Below are positions 23,197-31,436 of a stretch of 45,712 nt of DNA, piece after piece (the first letter of the stretch is position 1; each line of letters opens with the position of its first letter). The stretch lies in assembly GCA_022823865.1 (NCBI GenBank), contig JAJEHF010000168.1, positions 1 to 45,712 of the forward strand, given 5' to 3'. The position numbers were made by a program, and so were the translations under genes. The stretch is from Bryobacterales bacterium (lineage in GTDB: Bacteria > Acidobacteriota > Terriglobia > Bryobacterales > UBA6623). The notes under the pieces are model-generated. The model was not told the origin of the DNA. It worked only from the letters and a program-made list of their open reading frames with translations, and did not search any database.

Positions 23197-24543
23197 TCAG
23201 GCGAACTGGATCGGCGGACGCGTCCTCCACTGGCCGCGGGTGAAATCCGGGAACTCCACGGGCCGGCTGCCGTCGGCCACCGATTGCTCGCTAAGGGGCG
23301 AAATCACGCTCGAGGTCACCGAGTCGTAGACATCGAAGTAAGGAGCCGTCCCGACCCGCAACGCCTCGATCAGCAGGTGCCAGGTGAGGGGTGTCTTCAT
23401 ACTGCGGCCGCCGTGCCCGCGCAGCGCCGGCCGTTCCGGCGGGTCATAGCTGTCCAGCAGCGGGTGGCGGTACTCCTGCATGTAGTGGGCGGCGTCCTCC
23501 CACCGGTGGCTCTCGGGGCTGATCCCGTCGAGATAGATCCTGGGTCCGCCCATGCCGCGGCCGTCAAAGAACACGCCAGCGGTTCCCTGAACCCGCGTGA
23601 ATCCCCGCGGATGGGGCGTGTTGGTGTCGAAGTTCAGCGTCACCAGCTTCCCGTCCTCGGTCCGGATCAGCGTGGCGTTGTAATCACCTTGCGCCATCTG
23701 CCTGGCGGCCAGGGGATGCTCGCTGCCATAGCGGGAGGCCGCGTATTCGTTCAGCGTCACGGCCCGGGAACTGACCGAGACCAGCTGTGCGAAGCGGTCG
23801 CCGTGGTTGATGTCCATCGCCGGCATGATGCGGTTCATCGGATGATCCGGGTACAGGTTGCCGTTGCGGTCGACGGCGTGCTGCAGCCGCCAGGGCTCGC
23901 TGCCCCCCGGGAACTTCACCCGCCGCAAGTCGTGCACGTAACCGCTCTCGGCGTGCAGCACATCCCCCAGCAAGCCTTGCCGGATCATGTTGAGCAGCGT
24001 CAGGTACATGCCGTCACCGACCTCCAGCAGCACCTGCTCCAGCGCTAGCGTCGACCACTTGCCGGTCTGCTCGAAAGCCTCGACCAAGCTCCAGGCCTCG
24101 TCCACCGTGAGCACGATCGGCACTTCGCTGACGGCGTGCTTTTCGTGGCGGTTGGCGGCGATGCACACCGGGGCATGCCAGCTCCACGAAGTCGCGCAAA
24201 TCACGCAGTCCAGGTCTTCCTCCGCGCAGAGACGTTCGAAATCGCGTTCGCCGCGGCCGTAAAGCCTCGGTGCCGGCCGGCCGGATTGCTCGACCCAGCC
24301 CCCGGCCCGTTCCAGGCGGTCCGGCTGGATCTCGCACAAGGCCGGGACCTCGACCCCTTCGATGCCCAAGGCAGCGTCGAGGTGGTAGGAGCCCCGCCCC
24401 CCGATGCCTACGAAGCCCAGCCGGACGGGCGTTGCGCCGCTGGACTGCGACTGCGCCGCTGCGGTCGTAGCGATGGCGGCACTCGCAGCACCGGCCAGCC
24501 GGGGCACGCGGCCGCGGACGGATCGATTTTCGTCTCGGCTCAT
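23197..24543 (-). CDS. GH109-like Gfo/Idh/MocA protein, copy B
   Basis: A 448-residue paralogue of its neighbours with the same order of motifs: RLGFVGIGGRGSYHLDAAL, VSEVPIVLTVDEAWSLVE, HAESGYVHDLRRVKFPGG, NGNLYPDHPMNRIM, DINHGDRFAQLVSVSS and VEFPDFTRGQW. Its N-terminus differs. Where copies A and C have an intact twin-arginine motif, this one reads NRSVRGRVPRLAGAASAAIA, so the RR pair is lost and Tat export is doubtful. It may be secreted by another route, stay cytoplasmic or be drifting. The ATG at 24543 is chosen over an upstream in-frame start because AGAGGAA precedes it. Spacing to copy A is 69 bp. Confidence 0.86.
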   Translation of the reverse strand: MSRDENRSVRGRVPRLAGAASAAIATTAAAQSQSSGATPVRLGFVGIGGRGSYHLDAALGIEGVEVPALCEIQPDRLERAGGWVEQSGRPAPRLYGRGERDFERLCAEEDLDCVICATSWSWHAPVCIAANRHEKHAVSEVPIVLTVDEAWSLVEAFEQTGKWSTLALEQVLLEVGDGMYLTLLNMIRQGLLGDVLHAESGYVHDLRRVKFPGGSEPWRLQHAVDRNGNLYPDHPMNRIMPAMDINHGDRFAQLVSVSSRAVTLNEYAASRYGSEHPLAARQMAQGDYNATLIRTEDGKLVTLNFDTNTPHPRGFTRVQGTAGVFFDGRGMGGPRIYLDGISPESHRWEDAAHYMQEYRHPLLDSYDPPERPALRGHGGRSMKTPLTWHLLIEALRVGTAPYFDVYDSVTSSVISPLSEQSVADGSRPVEFPDFTRGQWRTRPPIQFA

Positions 24544-24630
24544 CGATTCCTCTTCTGAAGCGCTCGCGAACAAGGACCTCGCGGCGACCGCACCTTCCGC
24601 GCCAGCGCCCCTGGCACCCACCGCCGCTGG

Positions 24631-25956
24631 CTAGCCGCTCGCACGGTCGTAGGCCTCCTCGACCGGCAGCCTTTCCTTCCACTGCCCCTTCGTGAAATCC
24701 GGAAACTCCACCGGCTCGCTGCGGTTGGCCACGGACGCCTCGCTGAGCGGAGAAATCACGCTCGAAGTGACCGAATCGTACACGTCGAAATCCGTCACCC
24801 GCTGCTCGACAAGCGCCTCGAACAGCCGGTGCCAGCTCAGCGGCGTCGTCTGCTGCCCCCCGCCGTGCCCGCGGATCGCCGCCCGCGGGCGCGGCGTGTA
24901 CTCCTTCTCGACCGGGTGCCGGTACTCCTCCATGTAGTCCTCCGCCGCCTCCCACTGGTGGTCCGGGCTCACCCCGTCCACGTAGATGAATTGGCCGATG
25001 CCGCGGCTGTAGAACAGCACGCCCTTCGTCCCCTGAATCCGCGTGAACTCGCGCGGATGCGGCGTGTTCGTGTCGAAGTTCAACGTGTAGAGCTTGCCCC
25101 CGACCGTTCGCAGCAGCGTGCAGTTGTAGTCCCCCTGCTTCATCTCCTTCGTCGCGTACGGATGGTCCGGGCCGTAAAACAGGTCCGCGTAGCGGTTCAG
25201 CATCACGGCCTTCGAACTCATCGAAACCAAGGACTCGAAACGGTCGCTGCGATTGATGTCCATCACCGGCATCAAGCGACAGGTCGGATGGTCCGGATAC
25301 AGGTTGCCGTTGCGGTCCACCGAGTGCTGGAGCCGCCAAGGCTCGCGCTCCGGATCGAACTTCACCAGCCGCAGATCATGCACGTAGCCGCTCTCGGCGT
25401 GGATGACGTCTCCCAGCAGGCCCTGATGCACCATGTTGGTCAGCGTCGAATGAACGCCCTTGAACCCCAGCGTTGCCCACTTGCCGGTCTTCTCGTGCGT
25501 CTCGACAATCTCCCAAGCCTCGTCCAAGGTCTGGATCAAGGGCACTTCCGAGACCGCGTTCTTGCCGTTGCGCATGGCCGCCAGCAGGATCGGCGCGTGC
25601 CACTTCCACGAGGTCGAGCAGATGATGCAGTCCAAGTCCTCCTGCTCGCACATGCGCTCGAAGTCGGTCCGGGTCTTGCCGTACAGACGCGGCGCGGGCT
25701 TGCCGGCCTCCTCGATCCAGATCTTGGCGCGGTGCAGCACGGCGGGGTTGATGTCGCACACGGCCGGAACCTCGATGCCGTCCATGCCGAGGGCTATGTC
25801 GAGGTGATACGACCCCCGGTCCCCGACCCCGACAAACCCGAGCCGCACGGGCCGCGTGAGCCGCTGTGCCGCTGCGGATTGCGTTGTCGCGGGCACAGCC
25901 GCCAAGGCGGTGCCCGACATTCCGAGAAAGTCACGTCGGTGAAGGTGATCGGCCAT
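24631..25956 (-). CDS. GH109-like Gfo/Idh/MocA protein, copy C
   Basis: A 441-residue protein and the first of the three tandem paralogues in transcription order. Tat signal HRRDFLGMSGTALAAVPA, then RLGFVGVGDRGSYHLDIALG, VSEVPLIQTLDEAWEIVE, HAESGYVHDLRLVKFDPE, NGNLYPDHPTCRLM, DINRSDRFESLVSMSS and VEFPDFTKGQW. The active-site neighbourhood is again divergent (YPDHPTCRLMP; GHGGGQQTT). It has an AAGGAGG ribosome binding site and TAGAAT (25997-26002) as a possible -10, so it may head its own transcript besides being read through from agaS-pfkB, 141 bp upstream. Copies A and C resemble each other more than either does copy B around the signal peptide. Confidence 0.88.
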   Translation of the reverse strand: MADHLHRRDFLGMSGTALAAVPATTQSAAAQRLTRPVRLGFVGVGDRGSYHLDIALGMDGIEVPAVCDINPAVLHRAKIWIEEAGKPAPRLYGKTRTDFERMCEQEDLDCIICSTSWKWHAPILLAAMRNGKNAVSEVPLIQTLDEAWEIVETHEKTGKWATLGFKGVHSTLTNMVHQGLLGDVIHAESGYVHDLRLVKFDPEREPWRLQHSVDRNGNLYPDHPTCRLMPVMDINRSDRFESLVSMSSKAVMLNRYADLFYGPDHPYATKEMKQGDYNCTLLRTVGGKLYTLNFDTNTPHPREFTRIQGTKGVLFYSRGIGQFIYVDGVSPDHQWEAAEDYMEEYRHPVEKEYTPRPRAAIRGHGGGQQTTPLSWHRLFEALVEQRVTDFDVYDSVTSSVISPLSEASVANRSEPVEFPDFTKGQWKERLPVEEAYDRASG

Positions 25957-25996
25957 CCTGAGCCTCCTTGGAAGCTGCCGTTGCGGAAGCGACTAC

Positions 25997-26002
25997 ATTC
26001 TA
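25997..26002 (-). promoter_or_regulatory. Possible -10 for GH109-like copy C
   Basis: TAGAAT on the minus strand, five of six matches to the -10 consensus, 40 bases ahead of the ATG. No matching -35 at 16-18 bases. It is the same hexamer as the one ahead of the DUF1080 gene. Confidence 0.3.
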
Positions 26003-26097
26003 TCCCCAGCCCATTCCGGCACTGATCGCGCCAACGCAGGATTCGCCGCAAGATCGGAGCGAACAGCCGCATGCCCGGGCGAAGCGTCGAACCGGTC

Positions 26098-27030
26098 TCA
26101 TCCGGCCGCTGCCTCGAGGCGGACGAGGTGTTCGCGCAGGTCGGTCGCATCCGGCTGCGCTTCGCACCCGCCCAAGCCACGCGTCGAGAGACTCCCGCAC
26201 ACGACTCCGCAGCGCAGTGCCTTGGCGAGGCCCAGGCCGCGCAGCCAAGCATGCAGGAACCCCGCATTGAAGGAGTCCCCGGCCCCGGTCGTGTCAAGCA
26301 CGCCGACCTCCATCGCGGGAGTTCGCTCGATCACACCGCTTGCATCCGTTGCGGCGGCTCCGCGGGCGCCGAGCTTGACGACCGCCACCGTGGAATCGGT
26401 TGCCAGCCGGCCCAAGCCTTGCTCAATGCCCGCGCTGGCGGTGGTGAGCTCCAGTTCGAGCTCGTTCAGCAGCAGCACGCTTGTGTCGCGAAACACATCG
26501 TGAATCTCGTCGCCCCACTCGTTGTATGGATCGTGCCCGGGATCGAGCGAGGTGGTCAGTCCGAGCGTCCGGGCCCGGCGGAAAAGGCTGGGCAGTCCGG
26601 GCTTGAGTTCCCGCTGCAGGAAGTAGGCGGAAACATGCAGATGACGGAATCGGGCCAGCAGACTGTCGGTGGCCTCGTCGGCTCGCAGTCCCTCCATGGC
26701 ACCCGGATAGGTGACCAGAGCGCGGTCGCGGTCACTGATCGAAACGGTCACGCCCGTCGGCAGCGACGGATCCGTGCGCACCAAGCTGACGTCGACGCCG
26801 GCACCGGTCAGCTGTTCCGTGCAGAACCGCCCGAACACGTCGTCGCCGACCGTGCCGAGAAACGCGACATCGTTGCCCAGCTTGGCCAGGCCCGAGGCGC
26901 AGATCGCCGAGGAACTTCCCAGTCTCAAGGCGAAATCGCGTGCCACGACCTCCCGGCCCGGCTGCGGCGAGGAAGTCAGGGAGGCGAGGACCAGGTCGGG
27001 ATTGAGTTCACCTGCTACGAGGATCCTCAT
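26098..27030 (-). CDS. PfkB-family carbohydrate kinase
   Basis: A 310-residue ribokinase-fold sugar kinase, cytoplasmic. The C-terminal PfkB signature DTTGAGDSFNAGF (246-258) contains the catalytic base Asp252. VGDDVFGRF near 61-69 and SLDPGHDPYNEW near 161-172 are also typical. The N-terminal glycine motif is atypical (LGSSSAICASGLAKLG), so the substrate cannot be read off. It starts three bases after the agaS stop and is clearly co-transcribed with it. That context suggests an amino-sugar, GalNAc/GalN, tagatose-6-phosphate or fructose-phosphate kinase. Confidence 0.88.
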   Translation of the reverse strand: MRILVAGELNPDLVLASLTSSPQPGREVVARDFALRLGSSSAICASGLAKLGNDVAFLGTVGDDVFGRFCTEQLTGAGVDVSLVRTDPSLPTGVTVSISDRDRALVTYPGAMEGLRADEATDSLLARFRHLHVSAYFLQRELKPGLPSLFRRARTLGLTTSLDPGHDPYNEWGDEIHDVFRDTSVLLLNELELELTTASAGIEQGLGRLATDSTVAVVKLGARGAAATDASGVIERTPAMEVGVLDTTGAGDSFNAGFLHAWLRGLGLAKALRCGVVCGSLSTRGLGGCEAQPDATDLREHLVRLEAAAG

Positions 27031-27033
27031 GCG

Positions 27034-28239
27034 TCACGCTTGGTAGAGAGGGAATTCGGGAACGACCCGGCTGATCGCACCGCTGCCCGCGGGCTGGTCC
27101 GGCTGCAGGCCCTCCTCCAGGCACCGGAAGAACCCCAGAAGCTGGCCCACCACTGTTCCCGCGATCGCGGCCCACTCGTCGGGCAGCTCGGCCAAGCCCG
27201 TCGGGTCCACCAGCAAGTCGCCGCGCGCCAGCAGGTCGCGGGGAACCTCCCGTCCGACGGTTACGACAGTCCCCCCAAGGCCCTTGTCGCGGATCTCCCG
27301 CAGCACGTCGAGCTGGTACGCGCGCTTGGCCCGCTCGCCGGAGAAGAACAGCAGTAGAAGACAGTCTTCTCGAAACGCGCACATCGGCCCGTGCCGGAAG
27401 CCCAGCCAGGACTCCGCCTGCGTGGCTACGCGCCCGTCGGTCATCTCCAGCATCTTCAAGGCGGATTCCCGAGCCGTCCCGAACTGCCCTCCGCTTCCCA
27501 GCGCAATCATGCGAAGAAACGGCTGCCGGGCGATCGATTCGAGGCGCTCCAGCCAGCCTTCGATCAGATCCAGCCCGACACCGACCAATGTCTCGGCATG
27601 CCGGAGGTAGGTCGTCGGGGATTCCGCGTAGCCCAAGACCAGTCCAGCCAGCGCCAAGTTGGTGAAGCTGCTCGTCATCACCAGGCTCTTGTCGCAGGTT
27701 CTCGGATCGAGGACTTCAACGGTGACGCGCTGCTCGTTGCCCGGCCCCCACCGCCGGGCCATCTTGCCGCTTGGATTGCACGTCACCGCGAGATGTTCCA
27801 CGGAAGGCTCCTGCTCGAGGCACGAAGAGATCAGGGCGCTGCTTTCGGGGCTATTCCCGGACCGAGCGAACGAAACGAGCATGAGCGGCCGCTGAGGGGG
27901 CAGCAAGTCGCGCCTGGCGAGCACCAACTCGCCGCTGCCGACGGCCAAAGCGGGTTTCCCGGTTGCGCGCTGGATCGCAGGGGCAATGCACTCGCCGACA
28001 TAGTGCGAGCTTCCCGACCCGGTCAACACGATGCACTCGTTCCGCCGGATCTGCTCGAGACGCCGTCCAGCGGCTGAAGCGGAGAGCTCGGCAGTCTGCC
28101 GCCAAAGCTCGGGCTGCTGGAAGATCTCCGTGAGCGTATGCTGCCAGCCCTCCCGCCTCGCATCATGAGCCAAGACGTCGAAGAGGCGTTTGCTCGCGGC
28201 CGAAGTCACACCCGTGCTGTCGTTACCCGAACTCACCAT
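27034..28239 (-). CDS. agaS: AgaS-like SIS-domain amino-sugar-phosphate deaminase/isomerase
   Basis: A 401-residue protein with two SIS domains. The first (about 60-200) has VLTGSGSSHYVGE and SFARSGNSPESSALI; the second (about 245-385) has MIALGSGGQFGTARESALKM, LEMTDGRVATQAESWLGFRH and GPM. This is the AgaS family, whose characterised members deaminate and isomerise galactosamine-6-phosphate to tagatose-6-phosphate in the Aga pathway. Length matches AgaS (about 385-400). I chose the ATG at 28239, where similarity starts; the open frame extends far upstream without family features. It is the first gene of agaS-pfkB-GH109-like (x3) and divergent from a PPi-type PFK gene. Confidence 0.88.
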   Translation of the reverse strand: MVSSGNDSTGVTSAASKRLFDVLAHDARREGWQHTLTEIFQQPELWRQTAELSASAAGRRLEQIRRNECIVLTGSGSSHYVGECIAPAIQRATGKPALAVGSGELVLARRDLLPPQRPLMLVSFARSGNSPESSALISSCLEQEPSVEHLAVTCNPSGKMARRWGPGNEQRVTVEVLDPRTCDKSLVMTSSFTNLALAGLVLGYAESPTTYLRHAETLVGVGLDLIEGWLERLESIARQPFLRMIALGSGGQFGTARESALKMLEMTDGRVATQAESWLGFRHGPMCAFREDCLLLLFFSGERAKRAYQLDVLREIRDKGLGGTVVTVGREVPRDLLARGDLLVDPTGLAELPDEWAAIAGTVVGQLLGFFRCLEEGLQPDQPAGSGAISRVVPEFPLYQA

Positions 28240-28596
28240 GGACACGAGAGGCTCCAAGCCCGGATCGAGTTCGAAGGCCGAAGTGTAGCAAAGGGCAGCG
28301 GCGCTCCGGTCCGTGCCGCGGATGCGACAGCCAGGCCCTTCAGGATGCAGTTCCGATTCGTCGATGCGGCCAACGCATCCGTCCCCCCGGCGGAGCCGAG
28401 CGGCGGGGCGTGCCAAGCGCGTCCCGCGCGGCAGGCGGGGTGGGGCCCGATCTTGGCGTGCTCGCCCAGAAGCGAGCTGGCACGGCCGTGCTACCTTGCG
28501 AGACTCGAAAGGAGCCCGAGACCCGCGGGGCGAAGCGAATGCCGGCGGCCGGTCGTGGTCCCGGAATCCCGTCGCTGTGGGGTGCGCTGTCCACAC
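28240..28596. promoter_or_regulatory. Divergent intergenic region, agaS / pfk
   Basis: 357 bp separating two divergent sugar-phosphate genes, very GC-rich and without a believable ORF. A weak minus-strand TACACT lies at 28282-28287 ahead of agaS; no good plus-strand promoter is visible for pfk. A shared regulator site would be expected here, but I see no clear operator palindrome. Confidence 0.3.
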
Positions 28597-29775
28597 ATGT
28601 CAGGCGAATCGCGAGCGCTGGTCGTTCACGGCGGAGGCCCAACCGCGGTCCTGAACGCCAGCCTTGCCGGAATCATCGAAGCGTGGATCGACGCCCCAGG
28701 AAGAGGCGCCCTGTTCGGAGCGCGCTTCGGGGTCGATGGCCTGGTTGCGGGCGACTGGGTCGCGTTGTCGGGTGCGGATGCAGCGGCGGTCCGGGCACTG
28801 CGCACCGCTCCTGGCTCCGCGATCGGGTCGAGCCGCGTCAAGCTCGGCGACGCCGCAGCCGCCAGGCTGCTTGCCGAACTTCGCCTCAAGCGCGTCGATT
28901 GCCTTTTCTACACCGGCGGCAACGGCTCGATGGGCACGGCTTCGATGCTCGCCCAGCTCGCCGAGCGCGAGCATCCCGAGCTACGCGTCATCGGCGTACC
29001 CAAGACCGTCGACAACGACTTGATGGTCACCGACCACTCACCCGGGTTCGGGTCGGCAGCGCGGTTCTACGCGCTGGCCACGCGCGACATAGGGGAGGAC
29101 AACCGAGCCTTGCGCTCCCCGGTTACGGTCGTCGAGGCGATCGGACGTAACGCGGGATGGGTGGCCGGAGCGACGGCGCTGGCCCGCCAGGGCCCCGATG
29201 ACGCCCCCCACCTCATCTATCTTCCCGAGCGCCCGCCGACGATCGAGACGATCTGCCAGGATGTGGCGGGCCGGGTCGAACGGCTGGGTCGCGCCGTCGT
29301 CGTCGCCTGCGAGGGCCTGCGCGACCCGGACGGCAATCCCTTCGGCGCAGCGCTCGACAGGGCTGGTATCGCCCAGCACGAGCTGGCACGGAACCTCGGC
29401 CACGTGCTCGCGGAGGGAATCTCCACCATGACCGGCCTACGAGCGCGATCGGAAAAGCCGGGCCTGCTCGGTCGTTCGTGCTCGTTCGCGGTTTCGGCCG
29501 TCGACGCCGAGGAGTCCTACCGCTGCGGCAGGGCTGCCGTGGAGGCCGCGGTCGCCGGATCCGGCGGTGTGATGGTCGCGCTCCGACGCGTCTCGTCGGC
29601 CCCTTACGCCTGCGAGACTTTCCTGGCGCCGCTGGCGGCGGTTGCGAACGCGGAGCGGCTCGTGCCGGATGGCTGGATCGCCGCCTGCGGGTCGGACGTG
29701 ACGCCGGAATTCATCGAGTACGTCCGTCCCTTGGCGAGTCCGATCGAAGATCGTCGGCGCTTCGGGGCTATCTGA
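28597..29775 (+). CDS. PfkA-family phosphofructokinase, PPi-type signature
   Basis: A 392-residue phosphofructokinase-fold enzyme. Landmarks are HGGGPTAVLNASLAG (11-25), TGGNGSM (106-112), VPKTVDND (134-141, with the catalytic Asp in TVDND) and SPGFGSAARF (148-157). Lys136 in 'PKTVDND' replaces the glycine of ATP-PFKs and marks the pyrophosphate-dependent group. Unusually, the nucleotide/PPi loop is GGNGS rather than GGDGS or GGDD. Next to agaS, it may phosphorylate tagatose-6-phosphate or fructose-6-phosphate to the 1,6-bisphosphate. The ATG at 28597 is where the fold begins; the open frame upstream overlaps agaS and is not coding. Confidence 0.88.
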   Translation: MSGESRALVVHGGGPTAVLNASLAGIIEAWIDAPGRGALFGARFGVDGLVAGDWVALSGADAAAVRALRTAPGSAIGSSRVKLGDAAAARLLAELRLKRVDCLFYTGGNGSMGTASMLAQLAEREHPELRVIGVPKTVDNDLMVTDHSPGFGSAARFYALATRDIGEDNRALRSPVTVVEAIGRNAGWVAGATALARQGPDDAPHLIYLPERPPTIETICQDVAGRVERLGRAVVVACEGLRDPDGNPFGAALDRAGIAQHELARNLGHVLAEGISTMTGLRARSEKPGLLGRSCSFAVSAVDAEESYRCGRAAVEAAVAGSGGVMVALRRVSSAPYACETFLAPLAAVANAERLVPDGWIAACGSDVTPEFIEYVRPLASPIEDRRRFGAI

Positions 29776-30050
29776 TTCACCTCAGATCGGGCCGGCCTTG
29801 CCGCGTCCAAGGCCAGCGCAATCATCGGGCCGGAGTCGGATCGCCCCGAGCCCGGGTGTACAATCTTCCCCCGAGCGGACCTCTGGACAGCGATGAGGGC
29901 GCAATCGTCCGACGGGACTTCTCAGGCCTCGCGTCCCGCCCACCGCGAGGCATGGCAGCGCGGGCTGCGCTACCGCCGATCGACTGAGCCCCGCGACCCG
30001 CGTTCCCCCGCCGCCCAAGAGGCAACCGAAAGAATCAGGAGGCAACCCAA

Positions 30051-31286
30051 ATGTCCCAATCTCGCCGTTCCTTCCTTCGCGCGGGAGCTGCCGCCGGCGC
30101 GCTCTCATCCGCCTGCTCGCAGCCGCAACCGGAGGCCAGCGACGCAACAGTACCGACTGCCCAGATGGCCCTTGCCGACTACCAGCCGAAGAGCATGCTC
30201 GTGGTCGACGAGCACCTGGTCCCGTCGGCGCGATTCCCGGCGATTGACATGCATACTCACGTTTCGTCGGTGTTCCGTCGAACGCCCGGGCCTAACGACG
30301 CGCTGCAAGGGGCCGCGGCCGAACGCCTGCAGCAGATCAGCCGGTGGATGGACGAGCTCAATCTCCAGACACTGGTCAACCTGACCGGCGGGGCCGGAGA
30401 CGAGCTCCGGCGCACTGTTGCCGAGATGGTGCGGCAGCACGCCGGGCAGCTGATCACCTGCACGGTCCCGAGCTATGACCGGCTCAACGAGCCGGACTAC
30501 CCCACATGGCAGGCGGAGGAGCTCGCCCGCGCCAAGGCGCAGGGCGCGATCGGGCTCAAGATTTCGAAGACGCTCGGGCTCTACCTGCGCGAGGGGGGCT
30601 ATCGGGACTCCGAACGGGAAGCGGGGCAGCAGGGCCCGCTGGTGAAGATCGACGATCCGCGTTTCGACCCGATGTGGGACGCCGCGGGCCAGCTCGGGTT
30701 CCCGGTCTTCATCCACGTCGCTGACCCCGATGCCTTCTTCATCCCCACCGATCGCTTCAACGAGCGCTGGGAGGAGCTGGGCAATCACCCCGACTGGTCG
30801 TTCTACGGGGAGGACTTCCCCGCAAAGGCGGAATTGCTCGCAGCCCGCAACCGTGTCATCGAGCGGCATCCGGACACCACATTCGTCGGCCTCCACGTGG
30901 CGAACCGACCGGAGAATCTCGACGAAGTCTCGTCATGGCTCGACACGCACCCCAACCTGCACGTGGAGATCGGGGCCCGCCTCGGCGAGCTCGGCCGGCA
31001 GCCGCGACGGGCGCGGAAGTTCTTCGAGGAGTACTCGGACCGGGTGATGTTCGGCACCGACGCATCTCCGAACGGAACGTCCGTGCCGCAGCAAGACCTG
31101 GAGCCGGAGATGTTCCGTTGCTACTTCCGGTTCCTGGAGACACTTGACGAGTACTTCGACTACTCGCCCGCACCGACCCCGCCGCAAGGTCGATGGAAGA
31201 TCTACGGCATCGGCCTGCCCGACGAGATTCTCAAGAAGGTGTATCACGACAATGCTGCCCGTATTCTCGGACTGCCGCTGGCGTAG
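30051..31286 (+). CDS. Tat-exported amidohydrolase (TIM-barrel, Amidohydrolase_2)
   Basis: A 411-residue metal-dependent hydrolase. Tat signal SRRSFLRAGAAAGALSSACS, ending in a possible lipobox Cys. The amidohydrolase HxH lies in AIDMHTHV (His68, His70). Later ligands are the His in VFIHVADPDAF, the His in VGLHVANRPENL and the Asp in VMFGTDASPNG, with VYHDNAARILGL closing the domain as in Amidohydrolase_2 members. Family reactions include decarboxylations and lactone or ester hydrolysis, so the substrate is open. It is not a NagA-type deacetylase. AGGAGG precedes the ATG; TACAAT at 29859-29864 could be a -10 but implies a leader of about 180 bases. Confidence 0.87.
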   Translation: MSQSRRSFLRAGAAAGALSSACSQPQPEASDATVPTAQMALADYQPKSMLVVDEHLVPSARFPAIDMHTHVSSVFRRTPGPNDALQGAAAERLQQISRWMDELNLQTLVNLTGGAGDELRRTVAEMVRQHAGQLITCTVPSYDRLNEPDYPTWQAEELARAKAQGAIGLKISKTLGLYLREGGYRDSEREAGQQGPLVKIDDPRFDPMWDAAGQLGFPVFIHVADPDAFFIPTDRFNERWEELGNHPDWSFYGEDFPAKAELLAARNRVIERHPDTTFVGLHVANRPENLDEVSSWLDTHPNLHVEIGARLGELGRQPRRARKFFEEYSDRVMFGTDASPNGTSVPQQDLEPEMFRCYFRFLETLDEYFDYSPAPTPPQGRWKIYGIGLPDEILKKVYHDNAARILGLPLA

Positions 31287-31436
31287 GCGCTGATCCAGTA
31301 GCAGTCCGCGGCTGCTCTCGGCCTACTCGGCGCCGACAGGCGGCCAATCGATCATGCGGTTCCTCGGCAGCTATCAGGGCCGCTGTCGCGATGACTCGTT
31401 GCGCGGAGGGAAACCCTATCGGGAACTCGACGCGAG

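Noticed and set aside
24014-25339. 441-residue minus-strand frame across GH109-like copies B and C
   Set aside because: It is in another frame of the GC-rich coding DNA. It is arginine/glycine-rich with no domain, and both in-frame GH109-like genes below it show full motif conservation.
21793-25956. Tandem GH109-like genes as a recent DNA duplication
   Set aside because: The copies are clearly diverged in both DNA and protein, including their signal peptides, so this is an old expansion rather than a recent repeat.
24829-26025. 398-residue plus-strand frame opposite GH109-like copy C
   Set aside because: Composition is unlike a folded protein and there is no recognisable motif, while the minus-strand gene is certain.
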